From Nocardioides alcanivorans (GTDB taxonomy: Bacteria > Actinomycetota > Actinomycetes > Propionibacteriales > Nocardioidaceae): 64,000 nt of DNA. The notes beneath the pieces were generated by a model. The model was not told where the DNA came from, did no database searches, and saw nothing but the letters and a program-made list of their open reading frames with translations. A program made the position numbers and the translations under genes. Positions 1 through 8,136 of the stretch are shown here, piece by piece. The DNA lies in the NCBI RefSeq assembly GCF_021555175.1, contig NZ_JAKGRW010000002.1, positions 124,001 to 188,000 on the forward strand, in the 5' to 3' direction. The number at the start of each line of letters is the position of its first letter. Position 1 is the first letter of the stretch.

Positions 1-168
1 ATGTTGAAGTACTCCTTCAACCTGCTCGACGACGGTCTCGTCGGACAGCAGCTCTTCGCGGGCGAGACCACCCGGCTCGCCTACATGACCGACGAGGCCC
101 AAGAGGGCCGTGACCAGTTCCTCGAGAAGCGGGAGCCGGACTGGTCCCCCTTCCCCTGGTACTACTGA
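1..168 (+). CDS. menB: 1,4-dihydroxy-2-naphthoyl-CoA synthase, C-terminal 55 residues (5' truncated by window)
   Basis: This is the end of a crotonase-family enzyme that closes the naphthoate ring in menaquinone synthesis. The frame is open from the first base to TGA at 166-168. The tail reads TDEAQEGRDQFLEKREPDWS followed by PFPWYY, which matches the MenB C-terminus known from actinobacteria (the F-x-x-K-R-x-P-D-W-S-P-F-P pattern). The last codons and the stop codon are also the 18-bp repeat used as the attachment core of the neighbouring element, so the insertion leaves the protein sequence intact. The N-terminal and catalytic parts lie outside the window. Confidence 0.85.
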   Translation: MLKYSFNLLDDGLVGQQLFAGETTRLAYMTDEAQEGRDQFLEKREPDWSPFPWYY

Positions 169-170
169 GT
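153..170. repeat. Left attachment core (attL) in the 3' end of menB
   Basis: An 18-bp sequence beginning CCCCTGG and ending TGAGT is repeated exactly at 18639-18656. It overlaps the last menB codons and stop. The integrase gene lies close by, as expected for a site-specific element. Imperfect similarity continues downstream (176-193 against 18661-18677). Confidence 0.82.
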
Positions 171-222
171 TTCAGGCGTTTGCGCAGGTCAGGAACGGTT
201 TGGGGGTCGCCCGACCCCCTCT

Positions 223-245
223 GGTCCGCAAAAAGTCCGCAAGAA
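223..245 (+). repeat. Candidate integrase arm-type site, left end
   Basis: A 23-bp sequence holds two direct copies of GTCCGCAA separated by AAA. It recurs identically at 18489-18511, inside the right end of the element, and with two changes at 18707-18730, just beyond the right core. The distance from core to repeat is 52 bp at the left core and 50 bp beyond the right core. Paired short direct repeats flanking the core are typical of arm sites for tyrosine integrases; that role here is inferred. Confidence 0.55.
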
Positions 246-336
246 TCTCAGCGGCGCTTTCGGAGCAGGCATCGCGCAGGTGAGCAGCCGTCAGGCGCGC
301 GGAATCTCCTTGGCCGTGTCGGCTCGCGCTGCTACA

Positions 337-430
337 GTTGGTGATCTGGGCTGGCCGCAAGGCCCTGGTCCAACCTTTAGGCGGGGACATCCCCCGCCAC
401 CCTCTTGAGGCGGGTTCTTCCCGCCTCAAG
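337..430 (+). ncRNA. Candidate structured RNA upstream of the DUF3800 gene (copy 1)
   Basis: Three helices can be drawn. P1 pairs GTTGG (337-341) with CCAAC (370-374), extended by ATC/GGT. P2 is GGCC (353-356), a GCAA tetraloop, and GGCC (361-364). P3 is GGCGGGG (380-386) with CCCCGCC (392-398). An 11-bp perfect hairpin follows (404-414 with 420-430, loop TTCTT) just before the DUF3800 start at 451. A related sequence at 20231-20310 keeps P1, P2 and P3 with compensatory changes in P1 and a GUGA loop in P2. RNA motifs named DUF3800-I to -XI were described upstream of DUF3800 genes by comparative genomics; I cannot say whether this is one of them. Confidence 0.6.
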
Positions 431-450
431 TCGTTTGCAGGGGTCGCGGC

Positions 451-1146
451 GTGCGTGAGTTGAGCATCTTCATCGACGAGTCAGGCGACTTCGGTCCTTT
501 CGAGAAGCATTCGCCGTTCTACGTGCTCAGCCTTGTCTTCCACGACCAGAGTGATGACATCGGCGGCCACCTCGACAAGATTCACGAGGCACTGGTGGTG
601 CGGGGACTGCCGGCCAATCATGCGATTCACACCGGGCCACTCATCCGACGCGAACAGGACTACGGTCTGCTCGACCGGGCGTCTCGGCGATCGATCTTCC
701 GGGTCCTGGTCGACTTCGTGCGCACCTGCGACATCACTCACCACTCATGGGTCTTCAGCAAGCGCGAGCTTGGCGACACGGACCAACTCGTCAGCGCGAT
801 GGCGCGCGAACTCGGCGCCCTCATCCGGTCGAACTACGAGTTCTTCCTGTCCTGGGAGCGCATCGTCGTCTACTACGACAACGGCCAGAGAGAGATCACC
901 CACCTCGTCAACAGCATCTTCAATGCCCACCTCAGCGTCGAGGTACGCAAGGTGGTTCCTGCCGACTACAGCCTGTTCCAGGCCGCCGACCTGTGCTGCA
1001 CGCTGGCACTTCTGCGGCAGAAGATCAACACCGTCGGACTCACAGCTTCAGAGCGCGACTTCTTCTCAACCCCGAAGGATAGAGCCGAGCGAGCCTTGAA
1101 GAAGGGCTACTTCAAGACGCTCGACCGCAAGCGGTTCGGCGCGTAG
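451..1146 (+). CDS. DUF3800 family protein
   Basis: A 231-residue protein with a GTG start. It has the family's RNase H-like acidic signature: IDESGDF near the N-terminus (D9), VYYDNG at the centre, and DYSLFQAADL toward the C-terminus (the Q-x-A-D motif). Biochemical function is not established; the fold suggests nuclease or integrase-like chemistry, and such genes are common on mobile elements. It sits directly behind a structured-RNA candidate and faces the integrase gene convergently. A rearranged fragment of a second copy lies at 22831-23015, so this gene family has been duplicated or traded within the island. Confidence 0.8.
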   Translation: MRELSIFIDESGDFGPFEKHSPFYVLSLVFHDQSDDIGGHLDKIHEALVVRGLPANHAIHTGPLIRREQDYGLLDRASRRSIFRVLVDFVRTCDITHHSWVFSKRELGDTDQLVSAMARELGALIRSNYEFFLSWERIVVYYDNGQREITHLVNSIFNAHLSVEVRKVVPADYSLFQAADLCCTLALLRQKINTVGLTASERDFFSTPKDRAERALKKGYFKTLDRKRFGA

Positions 1147-1153
1147 GCCGAAC

Positions 1154-1187
1154 CCGCTCACCTGAGAGACGGGTCTTGGGTGAGCGG
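1154..1187. terminator. Hairpin between convergent DUF3800 and integrase genes
   Basis: CCGCTCACC (1154-1162) pairs perfectly with GGTGAGCGG (1179-1187), with extra GAC/GTC pairing inside the loop. It starts 7 bp after the DUF3800 stop and lies just beyond the integrase stop at 1203, which suits a bidirectional terminator. No U-tract is visible. Confidence 0.5.
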
Positions 1188-1202
1188 CCCGCAAGGTTGG
1201 CG

Positions 1203-2414
1203 TCACAAGGAGAGCCCTCTCGGTGGTTGCTGGCGCGCTGCGGGACTGCCACGGCTGGCGTCTGGTGCGGTCATTCGCCGCTGGCCGCCATGTCGAGCGG
1301 AGGGGTTCGGCTTGGATGCGCTGCCACCGACAGCTTGCTTCATCAGGTCTCCTGCCGCAGCCCGCGTGCGGTCTTCAGCTGTGGGCCACAGGTGGCTGTA
1401 GGTGTTCAGTGTCGTGGTCGCGGTGGAGTGGCCCAGAGCTCGCTGGACGGTGACGACATCGCAGCCTGCTGCAATGAGACCCGAGGCGTAGAAGTGCCTG
1501 AGGTCGTGCAGCCGGACGTGCGGCAGCTTGGCGGCCGTGCGCGTGGCTCGCCAGCGCCAAGTGATGTCGTTGTCATACATCGGCCCGTCGCCGACCGTGA
1601 ACAACCAGGCGTTCGGTTCGGCCTCAGGTAGGTGGGTGGTGATGTGCTCCGACAGTGCGGTCAGCAGGTCGTCGGGGAGGAAGACCACGCGCTCGGAGTT
1701 GTACTTCGGCAACCGCACGGCGTACGTCGACCCCTCGCGTTGAAGTTGGCGAGCGATCGTCAGAGTTCGCTGTTGGAAGTCGATGTCGCGGACCTGCACC
1801 GCAGCAGCCTCGCCCTTGCGAAGCCCGGCGAAGGCGCAAAGTGCGACGTAGGCGCGGAAACCCTTGCGTGTCGAAACGCGGGTGCTGTCGGCGTGGGCGA
1901 GGAGGCGGCCGACCTCGGCGACCGTGGGGATCTGCATGGCGGCTTCGGTCTTGCGCCGGCGTGGAAGGGTGACCCCGGCACACGGATCGGCACCGATGAC
2001 GCGATCGGCGACTGCGGCACGAAAGACGGATCGAACAATCACGAATCTGACCTTCACGGTGGTCGGCGCCCACTTCTCGGAGGCTTCCTTGACCCAGGCC
2101 TCGATGTGGGAGCGGCGGATGGCCTTGAACGGCAGATCGCCGAATGGAACAGACCCAACGGCCAGGTCCGCGTTTGCCCTGGTCGATGGCAACCAGAGTT
2201 GTCGAGGTGCCCAGTCGGCGTAGAACTCGTCGAAGGTGGTCCTGCCTGCGCGAGGTTCGACCCAGGTGCCGTCGCGGAGGCTGGCGGTGATGTCGTCGAG
2301 CCAGCGTTGGGCATCAATGCGCCGACCGAAGTGACGGGACCGTTCGCGGCCTCGTTCATCGCGGTAGCGTGCGCGCCAGCGCCCGTCGGGTCGCTTGGCG
2401 ATGTTGCCAGCCAT
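1203..2414 (-). CDS. int: Tyrosine site-specific integrase
   Basis: A 403-residue phage-type tyrosine recombinase that would insert and excise the element at the menB core. An AP2-like N-terminal arm-binding region (NIAKRPDGRWRARYRDERGR) is followed by a SAM-like core-binding domain (about 60-145) and the catalytic domain. The catalytic residues are all present: R199 (GLRKGE), the K237 region, H303-x-x-R306 (HDLRH), H329 (LGHS) and nucleophile Y339 (NTYSHLW). A 60-residue basic tail follows. The excisionase-like gene lies 6 bp upstream on the same strand. Confidence 0.93.
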   Translation of the reverse strand: MAGNIAKRPDGRWRARYRDERGRERSRHFGRRIDAQRWLDDITASLRDGTWVEPRAGRTTFDEFYADWAPRQLWLPSTRANADLAVGSVPFGDLPFKAIRRSHIEAWVKEASEKWAPTTVKVRFVIVRSVFRAAVADRVIGADPCAGVTLPRRRKTEAAMQIPTVAEVGRLLAHADSTRVSTRKGFRAYVALCAFAGLRKGEAAAVQVRDIDFQQRTLTIARQLQREGSTYAVRLPKYNSERVVFLPDDLLTALSEHITTHLPEAEPNAWLFTVGDGPMYDNDITWRWRATRTAAKLPHVRLHDLRHFYASGLIAAGCDVVTVQRALGHSTATTTLNTYSHLWPTAEDRTRAAAGDLMKQAVGGSASKPNPSARHGGQRRMTAPDASRGSPAARQQPPRGLSL

Positions 2415-2420
2415 GGCACC

Positions 2421-2642
2421 TCACCGCGCTTCCGGGCGGCGGCTCTGCTCGGCACGCCAGAGAATCAAATCAGTGCGCCAGTAGCGGACGTGGCGACCGA
2501 GGCGAAAGCTGTGGGGTCCGTCGCCGCAGTAGCGCCAGTAGCGCATGGTGGCGACGGGGACTCGCAGGAGGACGGCAGCTTCCTGGATCGAGAGCATCTC
2601 GTCGTGTTCGTGGTTGTCGGGATCGATGAGTGGAGTCGTCAT
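2421..2642 (-). CDS. Excisionase-like helix-turn-helix protein
   Basis: A 73-residue protein with one MerR/HTH_17-type domain: MLSIQEAAVLLRVPVATMRY, then a wing ending in RLGRHVRYWRTDL. Such proteins bend DNA or direct the integrase toward excision. I chose the ATG at 2642 because AAGGAG lies about 8 bases upstream; an in-frame start at 2690 would add 16 residues that overlap this ribosome site. It is transcribed with the integrase and diverges from the XRE gene at 2742. Confidence 0.82.
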   Translation of the reverse strand: MTTPLIDPDNHEHDEMLSIQEAAVLLRVPVATMRYWRYCGDGPHSFRLGRHVRYWRTDLILWRAEQSRRPEAR

Positions 2643-2729
2643 GGTCGTGCTCCTTGCCTGGTGAGGAGGCCAAGCGGTTCTCAGCCTCACCCATTAGGTG
2701 CGCGAGCGCTTCCCATCGATGTTCAGCGA

Positions 2730-2741
2730 TATTCTGTGACG
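2730..2741 (+). promoter_or_regulatory. -10 box of a leaderless promoter for the XRE gene
   Basis: TATTCT (2730-2735) ends 6 bases before the ATG at 2742, with no ribosome-binding site between, so transcription would begin at or near the start codon. Confidence 0.55.
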
Positions 2742-3431
2742 ATGGAGGCATCGGAGACGGTCATCGAGCGGGCCCGCCGCGCAGCGGGTCTGACCCAGGC
2801 GCACATGGCGTACTGGTCGGGCACGCAACAGTCGTCGGTCTCGGAGTATGAGGCTCGCAAGAAGGCACCGACGTTGGAGGTCGTTGAACGGCTGCTGGCA
2901 GCGGCCGATGCGGAACTCACGTTCAAGCCGATCATCAACTTCGAGGAGCACGATGACCCAGAGATCGGGACCTTCTGGGTTCCTGAGCGCTTGTGGACCG
3001 TGCCGATTCCGGCGTGCTTCAGCAAGGTCCAAGTCGCCGGCTTCTTGTTCAAGTCCTCGCGTACACGGGTGTGGGACCTGTCGGTCGAGACTGAACGCAT
3101 CGACTTCTACACGTGGGCGATCCTGCACGGCACCGCAGAACTGTTGCTGGACGCGGTCGACGGTGTGTTGTTGGTCCAAGTCTGGGACAGGCTGGAAATC
3201 CCCGAGGCGATCCGGCGAGCGTGGCAACCGGTTCTGGCAGCGGCCATCTCCTCGCAGGACACGTCACCGCGGGACCCGGGCGGATTCAGCGCCTGGATCA
3301 CTAACGAGGTCGGCGTGACGTGGCGCCCGATCCGCAAACGGAAGCCCCGTCCGCCTCAGAAGCCGATCCCACGCATCTCTCGGGATTCGCCGGTCAGCAT
3401 CGTGCGGCGGGCCTGGGCTTCCGGCCGTTGA
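2742..3431 (+). CDS. XRE-family transcriptional regulator with unknown C-terminal domain
   Basis: A 229-residue protein. Residues about 6-55 form a lambda-repressor-like HTH (AAGLTQAHMAYWSGTQQSSV then SEYEARKKAPTL). The rest (about 60-229) is an unrecognised domain rich in Trp and Phe, ending in a very basic tail. It may repress the divergent xis-int pair or regulate transfer; this is inferred from position only. The frame stays open upstream, but leader-free promoter placement and the HTH position favour 2742. Its 3' end overlaps the convergent relaxase gene by 76 bp. Confidence 0.75.
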   Translation: MEASETVIERARRAAGLTQAHMAYWSGTQQSSVSEYEARKKAPTLEVVERLLAAADAELTFKPIINFEEHDDPEIGTFWVPERLWTVPIPACFSKVQVAGFLFKSSRTRVWDLSVETERIDFYTWAILHGTAELLLDAVDGVLLVQVWDRLEIPEAIRRAWQPVLAAAISSQDTSPRDPGGFSAWITNEVGVTWRPIRKRKPRPPQKPIPRISRDSPVSIVRRAWASGR

Positions 3432-5974
3432 GGACCGCCCCGGCTGCCGTAGCGATCGACAGCGTCGATGGCCTGCCGCCGGGCATGTGCAGGGCCGAGG
3501 TCAGCGCGGTCGCGCTGGAAGACCTCGACCCACTGTCGCTGGGCGTCCTCGACGCTGTCAGCCACGACATGCGCAGTGTTTGCCTGGCGCCCGCGGGTCA
3601 TCGCGACGTACGCCGCCGCGGCTCCAGTGGTCTGGCTGATGGCGACGTGCGCCCGCTCGACGGTCTCGCCTTGGGCGCCGTGGACGGTGGTCGCGTACGC
3701 CAGTTCGACGAAGCGGGCGGCGTACGCGGCCGGCACCACTCGGTCGCGGCCATTGCTGCGCAGGGTGAGCGTTCCGTCGAGACCCACGCCGGCGACGGTC
3801 CAGGTCTGCCGGTTGGCGACACCGAGGGTGCTGTCGTTGCGACGGGTCGCGACGCGATCACCGACCCCCAACTGCTCCCCACGCGCCGTGACGAGCACAC
3901 CCTCGTTCTCGGTGACTGTCTGGCGTCGGCCGCGGATGGCAGTGTTGAAGTCAGCGACCTGCTCGCGGGTGTCGGCGACCACGAGATCTCCGTCGGCGCC
4001 GGCTGCGGCCATTGCCGCGTCGCGCTCGCTCTTACTTGCGTGGACCACAATCTGTCCTCGGCGGTGCAGTGCGTCGAACACGCCCATTGGGTTCTCACCG
4101 GTACGCATCTGCAGGCTGATGGCGGCATAGTCGGGGTCGCTGAATCGATGCACCTTTTCCAACGTGACGACAGCGGTCGGGTGCGCCCACGAGACGGCAT
4201 GGTCGAGCAGACCGCCGCGACCGACCGCGGGAAGCTGGTGCCGATCTCCGACGAGCGCGACTCGCGCACCCGCCTCGTCAGCGATGGACAGCAGGGCACG
4301 AGCGCTGTCCTGATCGAGCATCCCGGCCTCATCGACCAGCAGCAGATCACCGCGTCGCAGACGCGCCGCCGGGGTTGGCGTCGCATCGGGCAGGCGTGCC
4401 CAGTGACCCTCGCGGTCCCAACGCCACCCGTGCTGGTGGATCAGCCACGCAGCTGAGTGCCCCTGTGCACCGGTCTCGGCCGCGGCGACCTCGGCAGCTT
4501 TCAATGTCGGTGTGACGACCATCAGCCGGTGCCCCCGGGCAGCGAGGACTTCCTGAGTGGCCCGCAACGCTGTGGTCTTGCCGGCGCCGGCCGCACCCTC
4601 CACGACCACCAGCGTCCCGTCGCCCGCCAGCGCACCCACGACTGCCGCTTGGCTTGGGGAAACTCGCGTGAGCCCCCGAGGTGACAGCCGAAGACGGCGC
4701 GCAGGCCGCTCGCCACGGCGGGCGAGTCGACGAAGGAGATCGGCCTCCACTGCGAGCACCTGCGGCGAGGTCAATGCGCGAACGTGTTCGGGTACGTCGT
4801 CCGGGTTGGTGAGCAGTGGTGTGCACCGGACGGTCGCGCGAGCTGTGATGTCCTCGACCAACTCGATCCGCACGGCCGCCTCAGCCACCAGGTTCGCCTC
4901 AGATACGAGCATCTCCACCCGGCCCCGGATGTCTGCCATGTTCCAGGCTGACCGCTTGGCCGAGAGCTGCGCCAACGCCCACTCCGCGGCACCGTCCCGA
5001 TCGACCTGTGCCACCAGCATCGACGTGACGGTTGCCGGTCGGTTCGCGTCGCGGTAGCCGAGGTCGCGCAACTCGTCGTTCCATCGGGCCACGAGGTCTG
5101 CGCCGCTGAGCGGAGTCACCTTGTCCGGCCGAGCCTCGGCCCACGCACGTCTGTCCCAGACTTCCCTCAGCCGTGGCCCCGGCTCTTCATTGGGGTGTTG
5201 CTGCCGCCAGTCGGCCTCGTAACGGTCGGTGTGGCGGTGGATCTGCCGGGTGCGTGCACTGAACGCCCCGGTGTAGGCGTCGAGTTGTTCGACCTCGCCC
5301 GATCTGGCGTCCAACGTCAGCCCGTGGGCGGCAAGTGCGCGACGGAACTCGGGGTCGGTGGCCACTGCAGCGTGTCCGATGCCGTTGATGGCCTCGATCA
5401 TGTCGCGCACGCCGACCGAATGCAGACCGCGCCATTGGCCGGCGGCCCACACCCGCGCGTTGATTTGGAGGTGCAGATGCCGATGCGGGTCGCCCGCCCT
5501 CGACGTGTAGTGCCGGATCACCGCTGCCTCGATCTGCTCGACCGGCACCTGCACTTGACGACCACGAGGCCCCAACCGTGTCGTTGCGTGCTGCGCCACC
5601 CACTCAACAATCTGGCGAGCGGCTCTGCCCTGGGCGGCGTCCAGAGCCGCCGACACCTCTGGGTGCAGAGCCGCGGCCAGTGACCACGTCTTCGGGCCGT
5701 TGACGATGACCTCGACGAACCGCAGCGCGTTCGCGTCGTCACGCAAGCGGCCCTTCTTGGCACCGGTGTCGACGTCGATCCCGGCTACCCAGGACTCGTA
5801 GGCACCGGCGTCCAGATCACCCTTCGCAGCCACGCGCTCAGGATTGGCGACCAGACGCTGCGCCAGACCGCTGCCTTCGGCGAGATAGTAGTCATCAGCC
5901 CGCGAGTGATCGGCCTCGACGTACGCCCGGGCGGCCTTCGCCGACCCTCGGTAGAACTTCACTCCACCGTGCAT
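3356..5974 (-). CDS. MobF-type conjugative relaxase with RecD/TraI-like helicase domain
   Basis: An 872-residue protein that would nick the transfer origin and unwind the transferred strand. The N-terminal TrwC relaxase domain (about 1-300) shows the catalytic tyrosine pair at Y29/Y30 (DDYYLAEGSG) and the metal-binding histidines H155, H164, H166 and H168 (HYTSRAGDPHRHLHLQIN). The helicase half has Walker A GAAGAGKT (460-467), Walker B LLLVDEAG (544-551), GDRHQLPAVG, and the late TVHGAQGET and YVAMTRGR motifs. I prefer the start at 5974 (MHGGVKFYRG); the frame runs on to 6205 through lower-GC sequence holding a hairpin. No type IV secretion genes are present, so the element looks mobilisable rather than self-transmissible. 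Confidence 0.9.
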   Translation of the reverse strand: MHGGVKFYRGSAKAARAYVEADHSRADDYYLAEGSGLAQRLVANPERVAAKGDLDAGAYESWVAGIDVDTGAKKGRLRDDANALRFVEVIVNGPKTWSLAAALHPEVSAALDAAQGRAARQIVEWVAQHATTRLGPRGRQVQVPVEQIEAAVIRHYTSRAGDPHRHLHLQINARVWAAGQWRGLHSVGVRDMIEAINGIGHAAVATDPEFRRALAAHGLTLDARSGEVEQLDAYTGAFSARTRQIHRHTDRYEADWRQQHPNEEPGPRLREVWDRRAWAEARPDKVTPLSGADLVARWNDELRDLGYRDANRPATVTSMLVAQVDRDGAAEWALAQLSAKRSAWNMADIRGRVEMLVSEANLVAEAAVRIELVEDITARATVRCTPLLTNPDDVPEHVRALTSPQVLAVEADLLRRLARRGERPARRLRLSPRGLTRVSPSQAAVVGALAGDGTLVVVEGAAGAGKTTALRATQEVLAARGHRLMVVTPTLKAAEVAAAETGAQGHSAAWLIHQHGWRWDREGHWARLPDATPTPAARLRRGDLLLVDEAGMLDQDSARALLSIADEAGARVALVGDRHQLPAVGRGGLLDHAVSWAHPTAVVTLEKVHRFSDPDYAAISLQMRTGENPMGVFDALHRRGQIVVHASKSERDAAMAAAGADGDLVVADTREQVADFNTAIRGRRQTVTENEGVLVTARGEQLGVGDRVATRRNDSTLGVANRQTWTVAGVGLDGTLTLRSNGRDRVVPAAYAARFVELAYATTVHGAQGETVERAHVAISQTTGAAAAYVAMTRGRQANTAHVVADSVEDAQRQWVEVFQRDRADLGPAHARRQAIDAVDRYGSRGGPQRPEAQARRTMLTGESREMRGIGF

Positions 5975-6257
5975 CCGGATCACCCCGAAATCGGTGCTGG
6001 AATTAGCCTCAGCAACCTTCAGCAACGTCCAACAACTACCCTGAAAATCGATCATGGGCCGCCCAACCAGGGCGACCCATCTACGTTCTTCGTAGCATGC
6101 GTGCCGACGCTTTGACAGGGTCTGACAGCGATACAGAGGCGGGTTGAAGTCGAAAGTTGAGCGGCCGGCAACGGCCAACTTCGTCAAGTATCGTGAGCCG
6201 TTCATTTGTCAGTTGTGCACAGCTCGACTTCGGACGTCTTTGTCCACAGAATCATCG
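5975..6257. other. Gene-free lower-GC stretch upstream of the relaxase; candidate oriT
   Basis: This 283-bp stretch is less GC-rich than its surroundings and carries the hairpin at 6151-6183. It separates the divergent relaxase and hypothetical genes. MobF relaxases usually act on an oriT next to their own gene, so this is the best oriT candidate in the element. No nic site can be named. Confidence 0.4.
6151..6183. repeat. Inverted repeat, possible oriT hairpin
   Basis: CGAAAGTT (6151-6158) faces AACTTCG (6177-6183) with one bulged base, enclosing a perfect inner hairpin GGCCG-GCAA-CGGCC (6163-6176). A role in transfer is inferred only from its place beside the relaxase gene. Confidence 0.4.
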
Positions 6258-6584
6258 ATGGCGTCCCGCACCCAGTCATTTCCGCCGAACGCTCGCTGCA
6301 TGACACATTTCATGGAAGCGGCGTACATCGCGGCTTACGCCACAGCGCGGTCGTCACTGGCCGCGCTCGCGGACCAGGCCGACGGCGAGGACTCGTTCAG
6401 GTATGAGCGCGCTGTGCTCTCCCTCGATGTGATCCACAAAGGCGTCTTTCCTGCGACCTATCCGATCGTGGGTACGCGCCGCGACCTCATGCTCTGGCTC
6501 GAAGGTGCGATCGAGCAGATGATCGTGCTCGACGGTGATGGCCTCGCGCTTGAGCTGCTCCTTGGTGATGCGCCGAACCTCTGA
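6258..6584 (+). CDS. Hypothetical protein
   Basis: A protein of about 108 residues, not recognised. The segment from MTHFMEAAYIAAY onward has strongly GC-biased third positions and reads as alpha-helical, with an acidic C-terminus ending LLLGDAPNL. The start is uncertain: ATG at 6258 or 6300, or an upstream ATG at 6144. Its stop codon lies inside the terminator hairpin shared with the convergent coiled-coil gene. It stands between the mobilisation gene and the defence operon and could belong to either. Confidence 0.5.
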   Translation: MASRTQSFPPNARCMTHFMEAAYIAAYATARSSLAALADQADGEDSFRYERAVLSLDVIHKGVFPATYPIVGTRRDLMLWLEGAIEQMIVLDGDGLALELLLGDAPNL

Positions 6585-6619
6585 TGGGGAGATCGCCACC
6601 ACCGGCGGTCTCCCCATCA
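6582..6619. terminator. Strong bidirectional terminator
   Basis: TGATGGGGAGA (6582-6592) pairs perfectly with TCTCCCCATCA (6609-6619), and inner CGCC/GGCG pairs close a short loop. It sits exactly between the convergent genes ending at 6584 and 6627. Confidence 0.75.
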
Positions 6620-6626
6620 GAGGTCA

Positions 6627-8051
6627 TCAGGCAGCGTATTCGGCCGAGGGGCGCTCCGTCTGGCCCGGGCCGGACTCGTGCCCGGCGAGGGCAACCAGCG
6701 CCTGGTCGAGGAGCCGGCGAATGGCCGTCGTGATCGAGGTGCACTCGCTCTCGATCTTCTCGGCGCCCTTCTGGATCGACCCCGCGGTCTTCTTGATGGT
6801 GTCGATCTTGTCGAGCTGCGTGACCGCCTCGCCGATCTTCTCTTCGGCCGTGTCGATCTCGGCGTCGCCGGTGCGGACGGAGGCGGCGATCGCGACCGTG
6901 CGCAGCAGCAGTGCGACGGTGCGGACCACCTCGGTGTCGTCGCTGTCGGGATCGAAGGCGAGGACGACTCGTCGCTGGCCGAGGACGCGGATCGAGTGGC
7001 CGGCGTTCTGCTCGGCGGAGCGGACCACGCCCAGCGAGGCGCTGGCGCCCCGGTTGCGCTCGGCCTCGTCGAAGTACTCGCCCCAGTTGGCCCGAGAAGA
7101 GTCGGTCGTCTCGACGACGACGCGGGCGCTCGCACCCGCGACGGACAGCACACCGTCGCCCTTCTTGCTTCGGGACACCAGGCCGGTCGTACGAGTGGTG
7201 TCCTCGTACTCATCGCCGAGGCCGGCCGCGATGTCGTTCATCAGCGCGTGGATCTGGTCTTCGAAGGACGCACCCTTGATCGGGGTCACCTGGGCGAGCG
7301 ATGCCTTTGCGTCCTGAATTTTCAGGGCGGTGCAGAGCGTGTCGACCTTCGTGGCCAGGTCGGCCTGGCCCTTCTCGAACTTCTTGGTGAGCTCCTCCTG
7401 CTGCTGGGCGAGCGTCGCTGCGTGCTTCGCCATCGGAGACGTGGGGTCGCTCGGGTCGAGCTGCTTGGTGGCCTTCGCGAGCAACTCGCTCGTGCTCGTC
7501 TGCACCTGCTTCTCCAGGGTGACCGCGAACTTGTCGAGGACGGGCTGCAGGCGCTCAAGCATCTCCGGGTTGTCGCCGCCGAACAGCCGACGCGTCTCGG
7601 CGAGCAGGTCCTTCTTGGTCGCGGCCACCGCCTCCGCGAGGTGCTTGCGGGTTGCGTCGTCGGCCTCGGTCATGGCCTTCTTCGCGTCGGCGGCGGCCTT
7701 CGTGACGGTCTCCGTCGCCGACTTGGCAGCGTCCGCCGTTGCCTCAGCTGCACGCCGTGTCGCGTCAGAGGTCTGGTCGCCGACATCCCTGAGCATCCGC
7801 TCGAGAGCACGGGTCTCCGACGTCAGTGCGGTCAGGCTGAGTGCCTTGGCCCCGAGGACCAACGCCTCGGTCGCGAACTTCGTCAGATCGGCGTCGGCGA
7901 GCGCAGCCGGGTCGTCACAGCGCTGCCCGCGCCCGCCGGTGACCCAGTGCCGAGCCTCGTTGACGACGTCGATCTCGGTGAGCGCGAGCGCGTCGATGAT
8001 CACCGTCGAGCCCGCCTCATCGAACCGTGCTCCAGTCATTTCCGTGTGCAT
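6627..8051 (-). CDS. Coiled-coil protein with C-terminal nuclease-like domain, divergent from the defence operon
   Basis: A 474-residue protein. Residues about 50-250 are Ala/Lys/Glu/Thr-rich heptad sequence (DAAKSATETVTKAAADAKKA), a long coiled coil. A globular region follows with VRVVVETTDSS-like and NWGEYFDEAERNRGA segments, resembling the E-x-K...W region of DUF2130 or RmuC-type PD-(D/E)XK folds but lacking a clear E-x-K. The start at 8051 is set by GGAGG 6 bases upstream; an in-frame GTG at 8129 would run through the operator region. It shares a 194-bp divergent promoter region, with a 20-bp palindrome, with the restriction-CBASS operon, so it is probably a co-regulated accessory component. 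Function unknown. Confidence 0.7.
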   Translation of the reverse strand: MHTEMTGARFDEAGSTVIIDALALTEIDVVNEARHWVTGGRGQRCDDPAALADADLTKFATEALVLGAKALSLTALTSETRALERMLRDVGDQTSDATRRAAEATADAAKSATETVTKAAADAKKAMTEADDATRKHLAEAVAATKKDLLAETRRLFGGDNPEMLERLQPVLDKFAVTLEKQVQTSTSELLAKATKQLDPSDPTSPMAKHAATLAQQQEELTKKFEKGQADLATKVDTLCTALKIQDAKASLAQVTPIKGASFEDQIHALMNDIAAGLGDEYEDTTRTTGLVSRSKKGDGVLSVAGASARVVVETTDSSRANWGEYFDEAERNRGASASLGVVRSAEQNAGHSIRVLGQRRVVLAFDPDSDDTEVVRTVALLLRTVAIAASVRTGDAEIDTAEEKIGEAVTQLDKIDTIKKTAGSIQKGAEKIESECTSITTAIRRLLDQALVALAGHESGPGQTERPSAEYAA

Positions 8052-8136
8052 TCCGTACCTCCAGGTGTGCGGGCCACCCCGGCGGCGACCTCCCTTTCGA
8101 TGGTGGGGGCCTGTGACCATTCGAACCATGTTGAGC

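Noticed and set aside
1632-2741. Upstream extension of the XRE gene frame over the integrase
   Set aside because: This part is antisense to the integrase; the HTH begins a few residues after 2742 and a leaderless promoter precedes it.
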